Translations under genes and position numbers: made by a program
In this document: positions 25,395-34,939 of the stretch, piece after piece
How the letters are laid out: each line of letters begins with the position of its first letter
Numbering within the stretch: position 1 is the stretch's first letter
Assembly (NCBI GenBank): GCA_937995595.1
Contig: CALKJW010000010.1
Coordinates: forward strand, 47,610 to 111,609
Direction: 5' to 3'
Origin: an uncultured Phycisphaerales bacterium
GTDB lineage: Bacteria; Planctomycetota; Phycisphaerae; Phycisphaerales; UBA1924
Length of the DNA stretch: 64,000 bases
Notes under the pieces: generated by a model
What the model was told of the DNA's origin: nothing
What the model saw: only the letters and a program-made list of their open reading frames with translations
The model's database searches: none

Positions 25395-25916
25395 GTGTCC
25401 GCCGCGCGCCGTGCCGCCATCGCCATCGGCTCGAACCTGGGGGACCGCGCCGCGCACGTCGCCGGCGCGCTGGTCGCGCTCGCGTCGATGCCCGGGACGG
25501 CGGTCGAGCGGCGGTCCGAGGCGGTCGTCACCGCGCCCGTGGGCCTTCCCGACGGGCCCGACCCCGGCGGGCCGTACCTCAACGCCGCGGCGGTGATCCG
25601 CACCACGCTCGGGCCGCGCGAGTTGCTTGCGCGTCTGCACGCGATCGAGCGCGCCGCGGGCCGGGACCGCGCCGCCGAGCACGGGCGCTGGGGCCCGCGC
25701 ACGCTCGACCTCGACCTGCTGCTGTACGACGACATGGTGATCGACGAGCCCGGACTGCGCCTCCCGCACCCGCGGATGCACGAGCGTGCCTTTGTGCTCG
25801 GGCCGCTGGCCGAGGTCGCGCCGGGCTGGGTCGTGCCGACGCTCGGCCGCACCGTGGCCGAACTGCTCGGCGCGCTGCGCGGGCGAGCGGCGCGGTCCGC
25901 CGACCCGCCGCGCTAG
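25395..25916 (+). CDS. folK: 2-amino-4-hydroxy-6-hydroxymethyldihydropteridine pyrophosphokinase
   Basis: This 173-residue HPPK transfers pyrophosphate from ATP to hydroxymethyl-dihydropterin in folate synthesis. The family motifs are AIAIGSNLGDR at the N-terminus, RWGPRTLDLDLLLYDD (about 93-108), which includes the catalytic and metal-binding aspartates, and LPHPRMHERAFVLGPL (about 117-132). The enzyme stands alone, without other folate genes nearby. The start was set by the leaderless-type -10 directly upstream. Confidence 0.95.
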   Translation: MSAARRAAIAIGSNLGDRAAHVAGALVALASMPGTAVERRSEAVVTAPVGLPDGPDPGGPYLNAAAVIRTTLGPRELLARLHAIERAAGRDRAAEHGRWGPRTLDLDLLLYDDMVIDEPGLRLPHPRMHERAFVLGPLAEVAPGWVVPTLGRTVAELLGALRGRAARSADPPR

Positions 25917-25919
25917 ACT
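25914..25919 (+). promoter_or_regulatory. Leaderless-type -10 of the secreted protein at 25926
   Basis: TAGACT with exactly six bases to ATG 25926, overlapping the end of folK. No ribosome binding site. Confidence 0.5.
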
Positions 25920-25925
25920 CAGCCC

Positions 25926-27236
25926 ATGCGGGGTGCCCTTGGCAGAGCGCTCGTGCACGTCGCGGCAGTCGCGCTGCCGTTGGCGGTGCCGTGCGCGGCG
26001 GCGCAGCCCGAGCCGCCGATCGCGACACGCGAACGCGAGGCCGCGGTCGACGCCGCGGCGTTCTTCGCCAAGGCCCGTGCCGCCTACGCGGACGGGCCCG
26101 TGACCGAGCGCCTTCGCGTCAGTGTCCGTCGCGGCGAGGGGTCCACGCGGCGCAGTCTGCTACTGGTGCGCACCGAGCCCACGGAAGACGGGCGCGCCAT
26201 CGCGCGCGTGCTCATCAGCGCGGGCCGCCTGTTGATCGACGCTCGCGGCGGGTCTGGCGACCATGCCATCGGCACACTTCGCGTTGCGCTGAGCGCAACC
26301 CACGGCCCCGTCTTCGAGCGTTCGATGCCCGGCGCGGGCGTGGCGGAGTTGCTCGAAGCCGCGCTGCCGCCGCTGCCCTTGGCTGTGTTCGACCTTGTCG
26401 GACCAGAAGGCGGCGCGCCCGTGTCGCTCACGCCGTACGCACGCAACGTGCGGTGGGCCGACGCCGCGACCGCGCCGCGCGCCGGCGAGTTGAAACTCGA
26501 AGGCCAGTGCGCCGACGGCCTTGTGTCCGTGACCATCGACCGCGCCTCCGGGCGTCTGCGGCGGGTGTTGATCACGCATGCTCTCGGTTCGTCCACGGGC
26601 ACGGTCATCACGATCGAGCACGCGCCCAGCACCGCACGGCTTGCCGATGTCTCGGGCGCCGCCCCCGACGGCCAGCCGCGCCCGCGCGTCGAGACGATGT
26701 CGGCGCTGGCCGACGGCGCGGCGGGCCCCGGCGCGGGCACGCCGCTGACGATCGGCGCGGGGAGCGACAGCGCCGGTCTGCTGCACGACCTGACCCGAGG
26801 GCCGGACGGCCGCCCGCGGCCCGCGCTGGTTCTGCTGGCGGGGGCTGACGAGCGTGCACGGACCGCCGCGGCGACCGTGCTGGACGCGCTGGCGGGCGAG
26901 ATCGGCGCTGCGCGCGGGGCCGACGCGATCTCGGTCGGCCTGTGCGCGGCGTGGGACGCCGCGGACAGCGCGCCGCGGTGGGCCGTGTGGGACGCTCGCC
27001 CGGGCTCAGAGCCGGTCGTCGCCGGTGCGGCATCGCGCGTGAACGCTGAACTGCGGCGCATCGCGCCCGGCGCCGGCGCGGCGTTTGTCGTGATCGCGCC
27101 CGACCGCGAGATCCTCGCCGTCCACCCGCTGGAACACCTTCCCGCCGATCCCGAACAACAGGTCGTCGAACTGCTCATGTCCGTGCTCGACGCGGTCCAG
27201 TCGGGCCGGCCCACAGACGAACGCGATCCGAGGTAG
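25926..27236 (+). CDS. Secreted protein of unknown function, two-part (LolA-like plus thioredoxin-like?)
   Basis: This 436-residue protein has an N-terminal signal peptide (VHVAAVALPLAVPCAAAQ, about 10-27). The first half (30-230) has the alternating beta pattern of LolA-like periplasmic carriers. The second half (about 285-420) has LVLLAGADERARTAAATVLD and AAFVVIAPDREILAVHPLEH, reminiscent of a thioredoxin/peroxiredoxin fold without a CXXC. Both domain ideas are tentative. The next gene starts 5 bp after the stop, so the two form a small operon. Confidence 0.7.
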   Translation: MRGALGRALVHVAAVALPLAVPCAAAQPEPPIATREREAAVDAAAFFAKARAAYADGPVTERLRVSVRRGEGSTRRSLLLVRTEPTEDGRAIARVLISAGRLLIDARGGSGDHAIGTLRVALSATHGPVFERSMPGAGVAELLEAALPPLPLAVFDLVGPEGGAPVSLTPYARNVRWADAATAPRAGELKLEGQCADGLVSVTIDRASGRLRRVLITHALGSSTGTVITIEHAPSTARLADVSGAAPDGQPRPRVETMSALADGAAGPGAGTPLTIGAGSDSAGLLHDLTRGPDGRPRPALVLLAGADERARTAAATVLDALAGEIGAARGADAISVGLCAAWDAADSAPRWAVWDARPGSEPVVAGAASRVNAELRRIAPGAGAAFVVIAPDREILAVHPLEHLPADPEQQVVELLMSVLDAVQSGRPTDERDPR

Positions 27237-27241
27237 CCCGC

Positions 27242-28024
27242 ATGCCCGACGAACCCGCCGCCGCGCCCGAGCAGACACCCGAACCCGGAGCGGAGCCCGC
27301 GCGCACCGACCCGCGGCCGCCACTGGCGCGTCCCGCCGCGCAGGGGGCTGCGCCGATCGAACTGGTCGACGACACGTGCCCCAGGTGCGGCGCAACGCTC
27401 GCGCACGACGCGGTGCTGTGCGTCAAGTGCGGGTACGACCTCAAGGCCAACGTGGTGCGCGAGCCGGGTGTCGGCGTGGTCGAGGTCGATCCGGCGGGCG
27501 AGAAGCCCAAGGCCGCGCCGCGCGCGGGCGAGTTTGTCGTGCCCGGGCGCGGCGGCCCGCAGGTGCTGGCGACCGCGGGTGTGTTCCTGACGCTCGGCGC
27601 GCTCACCTTCAGCGGCGTCAACGCGCAGGCGGGCGGAGCGTGGGTCACCGCCGGCACCGTCGCGCTCACGCTCTACAACATCGCCCTGCACACCTGCACC
27701 GGCGTCGCGGCGGTCGCCGTCGCCGCCCGGCTGGCCGAGCAGGCGTTCGGCCGCTTCGAACTGGCCGCTGCGCGGATGTTTCTGGCCGTCGCCCTGTTCC
27801 ACCTGGTGGTGTCGCTGCGGATCCCGATTCACCCCGGATTGGCGGTCGCGCTCAAGTGGGCCGCCGCGATGGGCGTGTACTACCTGGCCTTGTGGCTGCT
27901 GTTCAAGAAGGACCGCGCGGGCGCGGCGGTCATCGCGCTGGCGCACTTCGTGCTCTGGGTGCTGCTGCAACTGGGCGCCGAACTGTCGGCGTGGGTCGCC
28001 GCGGCGGGCAAGGCCGCGGCCTGA
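27242..28024 (+). CDS. Zinc-ribbon membrane protein, unknown function
   Basis: This 260-residue protein has an N-terminal zinc ribbon (CPRCGATLAHDAVLCVKCGYDL, Cys pairs near 46-49 and 61-64 spaced for one zinc). A Lys/Pro-rich linker and about five membrane helices (100-255) follow. Such zinc-ribbon/TM proteins are common in Planctomycetota and usually lack assigned roles. It lies 5 bp after the preceding secreted protein and is probably cotranscribed with it. Confidence 0.75.
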   Translation: MPDEPAAAPEQTPEPGAEPARTDPRPPLARPAAQGAAPIELVDDTCPRCGATLAHDAVLCVKCGYDLKANVVREPGVGVVEVDPAGEKPKAAPRAGEFVVPGRGGPQVLATAGVFLTLGALTFSGVNAQAGGAWVTAGTVALTLYNIALHTCTGVAAVAVAARLAEQAFGRFELAAARMFLAVALFHLVVSLRIPIHPGLAVALKWAAAMGVYYLALWLLFKKDRAGAAVIALAHFVLWVLLQLGAELSAWVAAAGKAAA

Positions 28025-28054
28025 CGGGCCGCGCGACCGCGCCTTCAATGGCCC

Positions 28055-29776
28055 ATGCTCACCGACTTCGCCCCCGCGTCCGAGTTTGTCCCCGCCGACC
28101 TTGACGCCGCGTCGTGGCCCGCGCTTGCGCCGCTGTACGCCGACCTGCTCTCGCGCGACCTGCACTGCGCCAACTGCCTGCGACGGCTGATCATGGACCG
28201 AAGCGAACTCGACGCCGCGGCGGGCGAGGCGGGCTCGGTGCTGTACATCAACATGACCCGTCACACCGACGACGCCGCTGCACAGAAGGCGTACCTCGAC
28301 CACGTCGAGAACGTGCAGCCCCGGCTCAAGCAGGTGTCGTTCGACCTTGACCGCAAGATCGTCGAGAGCCCGTTCGTCGGCGGGCTCGATCAGGGCCGCT
28401 ACGGAGTGATGCTGCGCGACCTGAGGGCCGCGGTCGAGCTGTTCCGCCCCGAGAACATCCCGCTGGAGACGGAACTGGCGCGGCTCGACCAGCAGTACTC
28501 CGAGATCTGCGGCGCGATGACGGTGCACTTCCGCGGCAGGGAGCGGACGCTTACGCAGATGGCCGTGTTCAACGAGGACCCCGACCGCGCGACACGCGAG
28601 GAGGCGTGGCGGCTGGCGGCGCAGCGGCGCTTCGCCGACGCCGCGAGGATCGACGCGATCTTCGACCGGATGGTGACGCTGCGACGGCAGATCGCGCGCA
28701 ACGCCGGCCTGCCCGATTTCCGGGCCTACGCGTTCAAGGCCCGCCGCCGGTTCGACTACACGCCGGCCGACTGCGACGCCTTCGCCGCGGGGATCGAGCG
28801 GCACGTCACGCCGCTGGTGCGCCGGATCATGGCCGGCCGGGCGCGGGCGATGGGCGTCGCGCAGCCGCGACCGTGGGACGGGCAGGCCGACCCGAAGGGC
28901 CGGCCCGCGCTGCGGCCGTTCGAGGGCGCGGCGCAACTGGTCGACCGGACGCGCCGGGTGTTTGCGCGCATGGACCCGGACCTGCAGACGATGTTCGACT
29001 TTCTGTGCGAGCCGGCGGCGGGCGTTGAGTGCCTCGATCTGGAGTCGCGCAAGGGCAAGGCGCCCGGCGGCTACCAGGCCAGCCGCGAGCGGATGCGCGT
29101 GCCGTTCATCTTCATGAACGCGGCGGGCGTGCAGCGCGACGTGGAGACGCTGGTGCACGAGGCCGGGCACGCGTTCCACACGCTGCTGTGCCGCGCCGAG
29201 CCGCTGCTGCACTACCGCAACGAACTGCCGCTGGAGTTCGCCGAGGTGGCGTCGATGAGCATGGAACTGCTCGCGCACCCGTACTTCGAGGAGTACTACG
29301 ACGCGGCCGACGCCGCGCGGGCCCGCCGGGCGCACCTGGAGCAGATGCTGGTGGGCCTGGCGACGATCGCGGTGGTGGACCAGTTCCAGCACTGGCTGTA
29401 CACGACGGAGAACGACGCGCCCGCTCGCCACGCCAAATGGGCCGAACTGCAGCGACGCTACGGGCCCGGGTTCGACTGGACCGGGCTGGAGGACCTGCTG
29501 GGCGCATCCTGGCACCGCGTGCTGCACCTGTTCGGCGCGCCGTTCTACTACATCGAGTACGGCATCGCGCAACTCGGCGCGCTGCAGGTGTGGCTGAACG
29601 CGCGGCGGGACCGCGCCGCGGCGATCGGGCGGTACAAGAGCGCGCTGGCGCTCGGCGGGTCGCGGACACTGCCCGAACTCTTCGCCGCGGCCGGGCTGGC
29701 GTTCGACTTCTCGCCCGAGAACATCGGCCGCCTGACCGCGGCGGTCGAGGCCGAACTGGCGAATCTGCCATCATAA
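28055..29776 (+). CDS. M3 family metallopeptidase (oligoendopeptidase F-like)
   Basis: This 573-residue cytoplasmic enzyme cuts short peptides. The zinc motif HEAGH lies at 368-372 and the third ligand glutamate is expected in LPLEFAEVASMSMELLAHPY about 25 residues later. The active-site tail includes FYYIEYGIAQLGALQVW, a strong PepF/M3 pattern. No signal peptide. TTCAAT ends five bases before ATG 28055 and may be a degenerate leaderless-type -10. Confidence 0.93.
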   Translation: MLTDFAPASEFVPADLDAASWPALAPLYADLLSRDLHCANCLRRLIMDRSELDAAAGEAGSVLYINMTRHTDDAAAQKAYLDHVENVQPRLKQVSFDLDRKIVESPFVGGLDQGRYGVMLRDLRAAVELFRPENIPLETELARLDQQYSEICGAMTVHFRGRERTLTQMAVFNEDPDRATREEAWRLAAQRRFADAARIDAIFDRMVTLRRQIARNAGLPDFRAYAFKARRRFDYTPADCDAFAAGIERHVTPLVRRIMAGRARAMGVAQPRPWDGQADPKGRPALRPFEGAAQLVDRTRRVFARMDPDLQTMFDFLCEPAAGVECLDLESRKGKAPGGYQASRERMRVPFIFMNAAGVQRDVETLVHEAGHAFHTLLCRAEPLLHYRNELPLEFAEVASMSMELLAHPYFEEYYDAADAARARRAHLEQMLVGLATIAVVDQFQHWLYTTENDAPARHAKWAELQRRYGPGFDWTGLEDLLGASWHRVLHLFGAPFYYIEYGIAQLGALQVWLNARRDRAAAIGRYKSALALGGSRTLPELFAAAGLAFDFSPENIGRLTAAVEAELANLPS

Positions 29777-29798
29777 GAATGTCGCGGAGTGTCAGAGC

Positions 29799-30689
29799 AT
29801 GCTTCGATGTTCACTCATTGTTATGTTGTGGCTCCCGGCCGCGTGCGTCGCGCTCGGCGGGTGCGTCACGACCGACGCCGAAGGGCCGATGGCCGAGCGC
29901 CGGGCCGTCGTGCGCGTGCCGTTCGCGGCCGACCGCGCCGTCACCGTCGAGGGCGACAACGGCGACATCGCCGTCCGGCGCGGCGAGACGGGCGAGGCGG
30001 TGATCAGCGCCGACATCCGCGCCCGCACGGCGCGGCGGGGCGAATCGGTGCGCATCGTGACGCAGACAAGCCCCGGGGGCGACCTGAGCATCCGCGTGCA
30101 GTGGCCGGTCGGCTGGCGCGAGGCGGGCGAGGCCGCGTCGCTGTCGATCGAACTGCCCGGCTGTTCGGGGCTGACTGTGCACACCGGCAACGGGAGCATC
30201 GCGGTCGAGGGCCTGTCGGGCCGGGCGCTGATCGATTCGGGCAACGGCGACGTGACCGTGCGCGGCCACGAGGGCGACGCGGAGGTCAGCACGCGCAACG
30301 GTTCGGTCGACGTCGCGGACCACCGCGGCGAGTGCCGCGTGCGGACCAGCAACGGTCCGGTCGACCTGCGCGGAGTCAGCGGACGCGTGCAGGTGGTGAC
30401 GGCCAACGGGCCGATCGAGGTCTCGCTCAGCGACGACAACGCGGGCCCGGTTGACATCCGTACCACCAACGGCTCGGTGCAACTGGAGGTCGGGCCGGGC
30501 TTCCGGGGCGAGACTCGGGCCGAGTCGTTCAACGGTCGTGTGCGTGTGCGCGTGTCGAGCGGGCACGTCGAGATCGACGAGCAGCGCGAGTGGGCGGTCT
30601 GGCGGCGCGAGGGGATCGAGCCGAGGTCGCGCGTACGAACCACCAACGGCCGGATCGAGATTCGGGAGCGCGCCGGGCCCACGGACTGA
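29799..30689 (+). CDS. DUF4097-type beta-repeat lipoprotein
   Basis: This 296-residue protein has a lipoprotein signal (LWLPAACVALGGC, lipobox GGC near 20-22). Tandem short beta repeats follow, each with an asparagine-glycine turn (TGNGSIAVEGL, SGNGDVTVRGH, TRNGSVDVADH, TSNGPVDLRGV, TANGPIEVSL, TTNGSVQLEV). This is the DUF4097/adhesin-like solenoid and probably forms a right-handed beta structure at the cell surface or in the periplasm. Function is unknown. Confidence 0.85.
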   Translation: MLRCSLIVMLWLPAACVALGGCVTTDAEGPMAERRAVVRVPFAADRAVTVEGDNGDIAVRRGETGEAVISADIRARTARRGESVRIVTQTSPGGDLSIRVQWPVGWREAGEAASLSIELPGCSGLTVHTGNGSIAVEGLSGRALIDSGNGDVTVRGHEGDAEVSTRNGSVDVADHRGECRVRTSNGPVDLRGVSGRVQVVTANGPIEVSLSDDNAGPVDIRTTNGSVQLEVGPGFRGETRAESFNGRVRVRVSSGHVEIDEQREWAVWRREGIEPRSRVRTTNGRIEIRERAGPTD

Positions 30690-30806
30690 TTCGGCACGGC
30701 TGGGGCGCGGCCCGCGATCCTGACCAGACCTGCGGCCGAACACGGCAGCATACTGAACGAATCCGGTGCCGACCGCGCATCGAACGCCCCTGTAAAGGAG
30801 CCGACG

Positions 30807-31595
30807 ATGTCCGCGATCAACGTTGCAGCGAACCCTTGGTTGACGGGCGCCGGTGTTTGTCTGTTTGTCGCAACGGTCGCGGTGGTCGCGGGCTGCCGCG
30901 GACGCGGCGTTGAGGCGGTGACCGCCGAGTCGCCGGGCGCGGTGGTGCACGACGTCAACGCGGCCGGTGAGGACGGCCGGTGGCAGGTCCTCCGCGTGGG
31001 CGGCGACATGAACGCGGCGGTTGTGCAACGGGGCGACAACTTCTACTTCGGTCGGTGCGCGATCACGACCCCGCTGCCCGAGGGCTACCCACCGCCGACG
31101 CCGCCGGGCGCGATCGACCGGAAGCGGTACCCCTCCATCCGCCGGGCCGAGGTGGACGGCGGCTCGAACCCCGACCTTGGCATGAACTTCGCCTTCTGGC
31201 CGCTCTTCCGGCACATCAAGGACCGCGGGATCGCGATGACCTCGCCGGTCGAGATGGACTACCGCGGCGGCGGCGAGGGGCGTGCCGGCAGCGAGTGGAC
31301 CATGTCGTTCGTCTACCGCACCGCGGACCTTGGCCCGACGGGCGAGGCGGGGAGGGTGCGCGTCGTGGACACCGAACCCATGACCGTGCTGGCGCTGGGT
31401 GCACAGGGTTCCTATGCCCGGCGCCGTGTGCAGGACGGCGTCGAAACACTCCGCCGCTGGCTCGACGAGCACCCCGAGTGGCGCGCCGCGGGCGAGCCGC
31501 GGGCGCTGTACTACAACGGCCCTGAGATGCCCGGCAGCCGCAAGTGGTACGAAGTGCAGATCCCCGTGCGGCAGGTCTCGGCCGAGTCGCGGTGA
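30807..31595 (+). CDS. SOUL-family heme-binding-like lipoprotein
   Basis: This 262-residue protein has a signal and lipobox (VATVAVVAGC, Cys about 30). The SOUL/HBP signature appears as RHIKDRGIAMTSPVEMDYRG around 132-151, followed by EWTMSFVYRTADL and the C-terminal RKWYEVQIPVR. SOUL proteins bind heme or tetrapyrroles in some organisms, but the family role in bacteria is open. AAGGAG (30794-30799) gives a normal ribosome site for ATG 30807. Confidence 0.85.
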   Translation: MSAINVAANPWLTGAGVCLFVATVAVVAGCRGRGVEAVTAESPGAVVHDVNAAGEDGRWQVLRVGGDMNAAVVQRGDNFYFGRCAITTPLPEGYPPPTPPGAIDRKRYPSIRRAEVDGGSNPDLGMNFAFWPLFRHIKDRGIAMTSPVEMDYRGGGEGRAGSEWTMSFVYRTADLGPTGEAGRVRVVDTEPMTVLALGAQGSYARRRVQDGVETLRRWLDEHPEWRAAGEPRALYYNGPEMPGSRKWYEVQIPVRQVSAESR

Positions 31596-31637
31596 TCGAT
31601 TGCGACGCGACGGGCGCGGCGGTATCGTGCCGCGGAG

Positions 31638-32228
31638 ATGGCCTTCAACATCCACCCCGGCGAGTCGCACACCATCCGAAGGCAGTTCTTCAGGCCGCTG
31701 GGCGGGGCGTTCCACGTCTACGACCCCGCCGGGCGGCCGATCGGCTACTGCAGGCAGAAGGCCTTCAAACTCAAGGAAGACCTCCGCATCTGCACCGATG
31801 AGTCGTGCGCGCTGGAGTTGATGGTCATCCGCGCCCGGAACATCATCGACTTTGGCGCGACCTACGACCGGACGCTGCCGACCGGCGAGGCGCTCGGGTC
31901 GCTGCGACGCAAGGGGCTGACGTCCTCGTTTCTGCGCGACCAGTGGCTGATCTTCGGGCGCGACGGCCGGCAGATCGGCCACATCACCGAAGACAGCGGC
32001 ACCAAGGCGTTCCTGCGGCGCTCCATCGACCTCATGAACATGCTGCTGCCGCAGACGTTCCACCTCGTGCGCGAGGACGGCACGATGGTCGCCGCGTACC
32101 GCACGCACTTCAACCTGCTGGTCTACCGCATGAGCGTGTCGGTGTTCGTGGACGATCCGGAGATCGACGATCTGGTGATCCTCGCGGCGGGGTGCCTGCT
32201 CGCGGCGATCGAAGGGCGGCAGGGGTGA
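31638..32228 (+). CDS. LURP-one/phospholipid-scramblase-related protein
   Basis: This 196-residue protein has alternating beta strands typical of LURP-one/scramblase-like tubby folds. Recognisable segments are FRPLGGAFHVYDPAGRPIGY, IRARNIIDFGATYDRTLPTG and RDQWLIFGRDGRQIGHITED. A hydrophobic C-terminal helix (VILAAGCLLAAIEG) could be membrane-buried, as in scramblases. GGAG directly before the ATG may serve as a very close ribosome site. TATCGT (31623-31628) is a possible -10. Confidence 0.75.
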   Translation: MAFNIHPGESHTIRRQFFRPLGGAFHVYDPAGRPIGYCRQKAFKLKEDLRICTDESCALELMVIRARNIIDFGATYDRTLPTGEALGSLRRKGLTSSFLRDQWLIFGRDGRQIGHITEDSGTKAFLRRSIDLMNMLLPQTFHLVREDGTMVAAYRTHFNLLVYRMSVSVFVDDPEIDDLVILAAGCLLAAIEGRQG

Positions 32229-32254
32229 GGCCGGGCCGCGCCGCGGCCGGGTGA

Positions 32255-32260
32255 TAGACT
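32255..32260 (+). promoter_or_regulatory. Leaderless-type -10 of the substrate-binding protein gene
   Basis: TAGACT, six bases, then ATG 32267. A 7-bp inverted repeat (32234-32248) lies six bases upstream of the hexamer and may be an operator or the end of the preceding transcript. Confidence 0.5.
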
Positions 32261-32266
32261 CCGTCC

Positions 32267-33844
32267 ATGGGGACAAGGATCGGCGTCGCCGTCGCGTTCG
32301 TGTTCGTGCTGGTGTTGCCGCTGCTGGTGCGCGCGTTCTCCGGCGCGGGCGACCACGGCGCCGGCGTCCGGCGAGCCGACGGCGCAGCCCGTACGCTCGT
32401 CGTCGTCACGCCGCACGTCGAGCAGATCCGGCTGGAGTTTGAGGGGGCGTTCGACCGCTGGCACCGCGCACGCTTCGGCGAGGGCGTTCGGATCGACTGG
32501 CGCGTGCCGGGCGGCACAAGCGAGATCGTCAAGCAACTCGAGGCCCAGGCCGTCGCCGCGGCAAGGCAGGGGGGCCTGGGCGAGGACGGCCTGTTCGCCC
32601 CGGGCATGTCCGGGGCCGACGTGTTCTTCGGCGGCGGATCGTTCGAGCACGGCAAGGTCGCTTCGGAGCGGCGCATCGCCGTTGTGCGCGACGGGCAGGC
32701 GCGCGAGGCGGTGTACCGCCTCGCCCGGCCGGCGGGTTTCTCGCAGGCGCAACTCGACGAGTGGTTCGGCCCGAACAGGATCGGCGTGCAGTTGCTCTAC
32801 GAGCCGGGCCAGCACTGGCTGGGCACCGCGCTGTCGGGGTTCGGCATCGTCTACAACCGCGACACCCTGCGGCAACTGGGCCTGCCCGAGCCGCGCGGGT
32901 TCCGCGACCTGTGCGACCCGCGGTACTTCAACATGCTCGCGCTGGCCGATGGCCGGCTCTCCGGCTCGGTCACGACGACGTACGAGTCGATCCTGAACAA
33001 GGAGGCGTGGGACGGGTGGCGCACGCTGCGCGAACTCTGCGGCAACGCGCGCTACTTCGCCTCGGCCAGCACGCGCCCGCCGGTCGATGTCAGTCAGGGC
33101 GAGGCGGCGGCGGGGCTGGCGATCGATTTCTACGGGCGCGGGCAGTCGCAGTTCGTGCTGCGGCCGGGGCAGAGCGCCGACGACAGCCGCGTGGGGTACG
33201 TCGACCCCGAGGGCGCGGTGTACATCGACGCGGACCCGGTGACGATCCTCAACGGGTGCAACGACTTCGAGTTGGCGCGCCGGTTCGTCGAGTTCTGCCT
33301 GACAATCGAGGCCCAGTCGCTCTGGCAGTTCCGCTCGCACCAGTCGCTCGGCGGCGCGCCCGCCGACGGGCTGGGCCCGCGCGTCTACGAACTCCGCCGC
33401 ATGCCCGTGCGGCGGGTGATGTACGAGCGGTACCTCGACCGCATGGTGGACAAGTCCAACCCTTTCGAGGCGGCCAGCGACGTGCCCGCCCGCGGCTGGC
33501 GCGACGCGATCGCGCCGATGATGGCCGCGTTCGGCATCGACACCGCGCACGACTGCCGCGCCGCGTGGCGCGCGCTCAACCGGGCCCGTGCCGCCGCCGC
33601 GGCCGGTCGCCTGTCGCCGGGTGTGCTGGCGGAGATGGAGGCCGCGTTCTACGCCATGCCCGCCCACCGCATGCGGGACGGCTCGATGCTGGAGTTCAAT
33701 GAAGCGAACTACAAGGCGATCAGCGCCGACGTCGGCCGCTGGCGAGACCCCGATCGGGCGCGGCGGGCGCAGATCGAGTACACGACCTTCTTCCGCGACC
33801 GCTACCGCGAAGTGCTGCGCCTGTGGGCCGCGTCGGCGAAGTGA
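32267..33844 (+). CDS. ABC transporter extracellular substrate-binding protein (iron(III) type)
   Basis: This 525-residue protein has an N-terminal membrane anchor or signal (VAVAFVFVLVLPLLVRAF). It has a periplasmic-binding fold in which LVVVTPHVEQIRLEFEGAFD opens the first lobe, and GIVYNRDTLRQLGLPEPRGF and RRFVEFCLTIEAQSLWQFRS are typical of the AfuA/FutA-like family. It is longer than the usual 330-400 because of an extra C-terminal helical part. No permease or ATPase gene is adjacent. Confidence 0.85.
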   Translation: MGTRIGVAVAFVFVLVLPLLVRAFSGAGDHGAGVRRADGAARTLVVVTPHVEQIRLEFEGAFDRWHRARFGEGVRIDWRVPGGTSEIVKQLEAQAVAAARQGGLGEDGLFAPGMSGADVFFGGGSFEHGKVASERRIAVVRDGQAREAVYRLARPAGFSQAQLDEWFGPNRIGVQLLYEPGQHWLGTALSGFGIVYNRDTLRQLGLPEPRGFRDLCDPRYFNMLALADGRLSGSVTTTYESILNKEAWDGWRTLRELCGNARYFASASTRPPVDVSQGEAAAGLAIDFYGRGQSQFVLRPGQSADDSRVGYVDPEGAVYIDADPVTILNGCNDFELARRFVEFCLTIEAQSLWQFRSHQSLGGAPADGLGPRVYELRRMPVRRVMYERYLDRMVDKSNPFEAASDVPARGWRDAIAPMMAAFGIDTAHDCRAAWRALNRARAAAAAGRLSPGVLAEMEAAFYAMPAHRMRDGSMLEFNEANYKAISADVGRWRDPDRARRAQIEYTTFFRDRYREVLRLWAASAK

Positions 33845-33958
33845 TCACGCGGGCTCCCGACGCGGTTTTCGGCACGTGGGTTGCACAAGGCGACCTGCAG
33901 GGGCGTAGAAGCCTTGGGCCGCTGCCAAGGTGGCAGGGTGCCCGGGAAGGGGTGCAGC

Positions 33959-34918
33959 ATGAGCGACAATCGCAACGAGCGTCACTGGTTCATCGCGGCG
34001 TGGCCGGGCATGGGCAACGTGGCCGTCATCGCGGGCGGCTACCTCGTTCGCAAACTGGGGCTCAAGCCCGTCGCCGTGATCGACGGGGCGGGGCGGTTCG
34101 AGATCGGCGCGGTGATGGTCCGCGGTGGTCGCATCACGGTGCCCGAGCCCGCGCGGACGGTGATCTACTCTGGTCGCGCCGGTGAGAGCGGCCCCGTTGT
34201 CACGGTGCTGCTCGCCGAGGCGCAGCCCGACAGCGGCGCAATGGCGTTCGCGCGCGACCTGATCGACCGCGCCCGCCAGATGGGCGCGGACCACGTGGTG
34301 ACGTTCGCCTCCGTCGCCACGCAGGTCGAGCCCAGCGCGGCCCCGCGCGTGCTGGGCGCGGCGACGACCGACGAACTGGCCGACGAACTCGCCGCGGCGC
34401 ACATCGACCCGCTCGGCGAGGGCGAGATCGGCGGTATGAACGGCCTGACGGTTGGCGCCGCATCGCTCGCCGGGCTTCCGGGCGTCAGCCTGCTGGGCGA
34501 GATCCCGTACTACGCGGCGCAGATCGCCAACCCCGCCGCGGCGGCCTCGGTGCTGGAGGCGTTCGCGCGCCTGAGCGGCGTCGAGGTCGACCGCGCCGAA
34601 CTGCTGCGGCACGGCGAGCGCATGAACCGGCTGCTCACGCACCTGCGCGAGAGGATGGAGAGCGGCTCGACGGAGCCGATCACGCTCGAGGACCTCGAAA
34701 CCGACGAGGAGGGCGAAGAGCCGGCGGAGACGCCGCCCGCAACGGCCAGGCGCGAGTCCGGGCTCGACCTGCCGACGCGTCGCAAACTCGAGGAACTGTT
34801 CGACGCGGCCCGCAAGGACCAGTCCCGCGCGGTCGAACTCAAGCAGGAACTCGACCGGCTCGGGGTCTTCAAGCAGTACGAAGACCGGTTCCTCGACCTG
34901 TTCAGGCGCGCGGGCTGA
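33959..34918 (+). CDS. PAC2 family protein
   Basis: This 319-residue protein has a PAC2 (proteasome assembly chaperone 2-like) domain from about residue 10 to 215. It contains FIAAWPGMGNVAVIAGGYLV, RQMGADHVVTFASVATQVEP and GVSLLGEIPYYAAQIANPAA. The C-terminal third is helical and charged, with an acidic linker (DLETDEEGEE). PAC2 proteins in bacteria lacking proteasomes have no settled role. ATG 33959 follows GGAAGGGG; an upstream in-frame start at 33881 was rejected as not family-like. Confidence 0.85.
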   Translation: MSDNRNERHWFIAAWPGMGNVAVIAGGYLVRKLGLKPVAVIDGAGRFEIGAVMVRGGRITVPEPARTVIYSGRAGESGPVVTVLLAEAQPDSGAMAFARDLIDRARQMGADHVVTFASVATQVEPSAAPRVLGAATTDELADELAAAHIDPLGEGEIGGMNGLTVGAASLAGLPGVSLLGEIPYYAAQIANPAAAASVLEAFARLSGVEVDRAELLRHGERMNRLLTHLRERMESGSTEPITLEDLETDEEGEEPAETPPATARRESGLDLPTRRKLEELFDAARKDQSRAVELKQELDRLGVFKQYEDRFLDLFRRAG

Positions 34919-34939
34919 GGCCGCGCGAGTTCATCGAGG

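Noticed and set aside
30690..30806. CATACT at 30749-30754 as a promoter for the SOUL gene
   Set aside because: The nearest -35-like hexamer is 23 bp away and the position does not fit the leaderless pattern; left uncalled.
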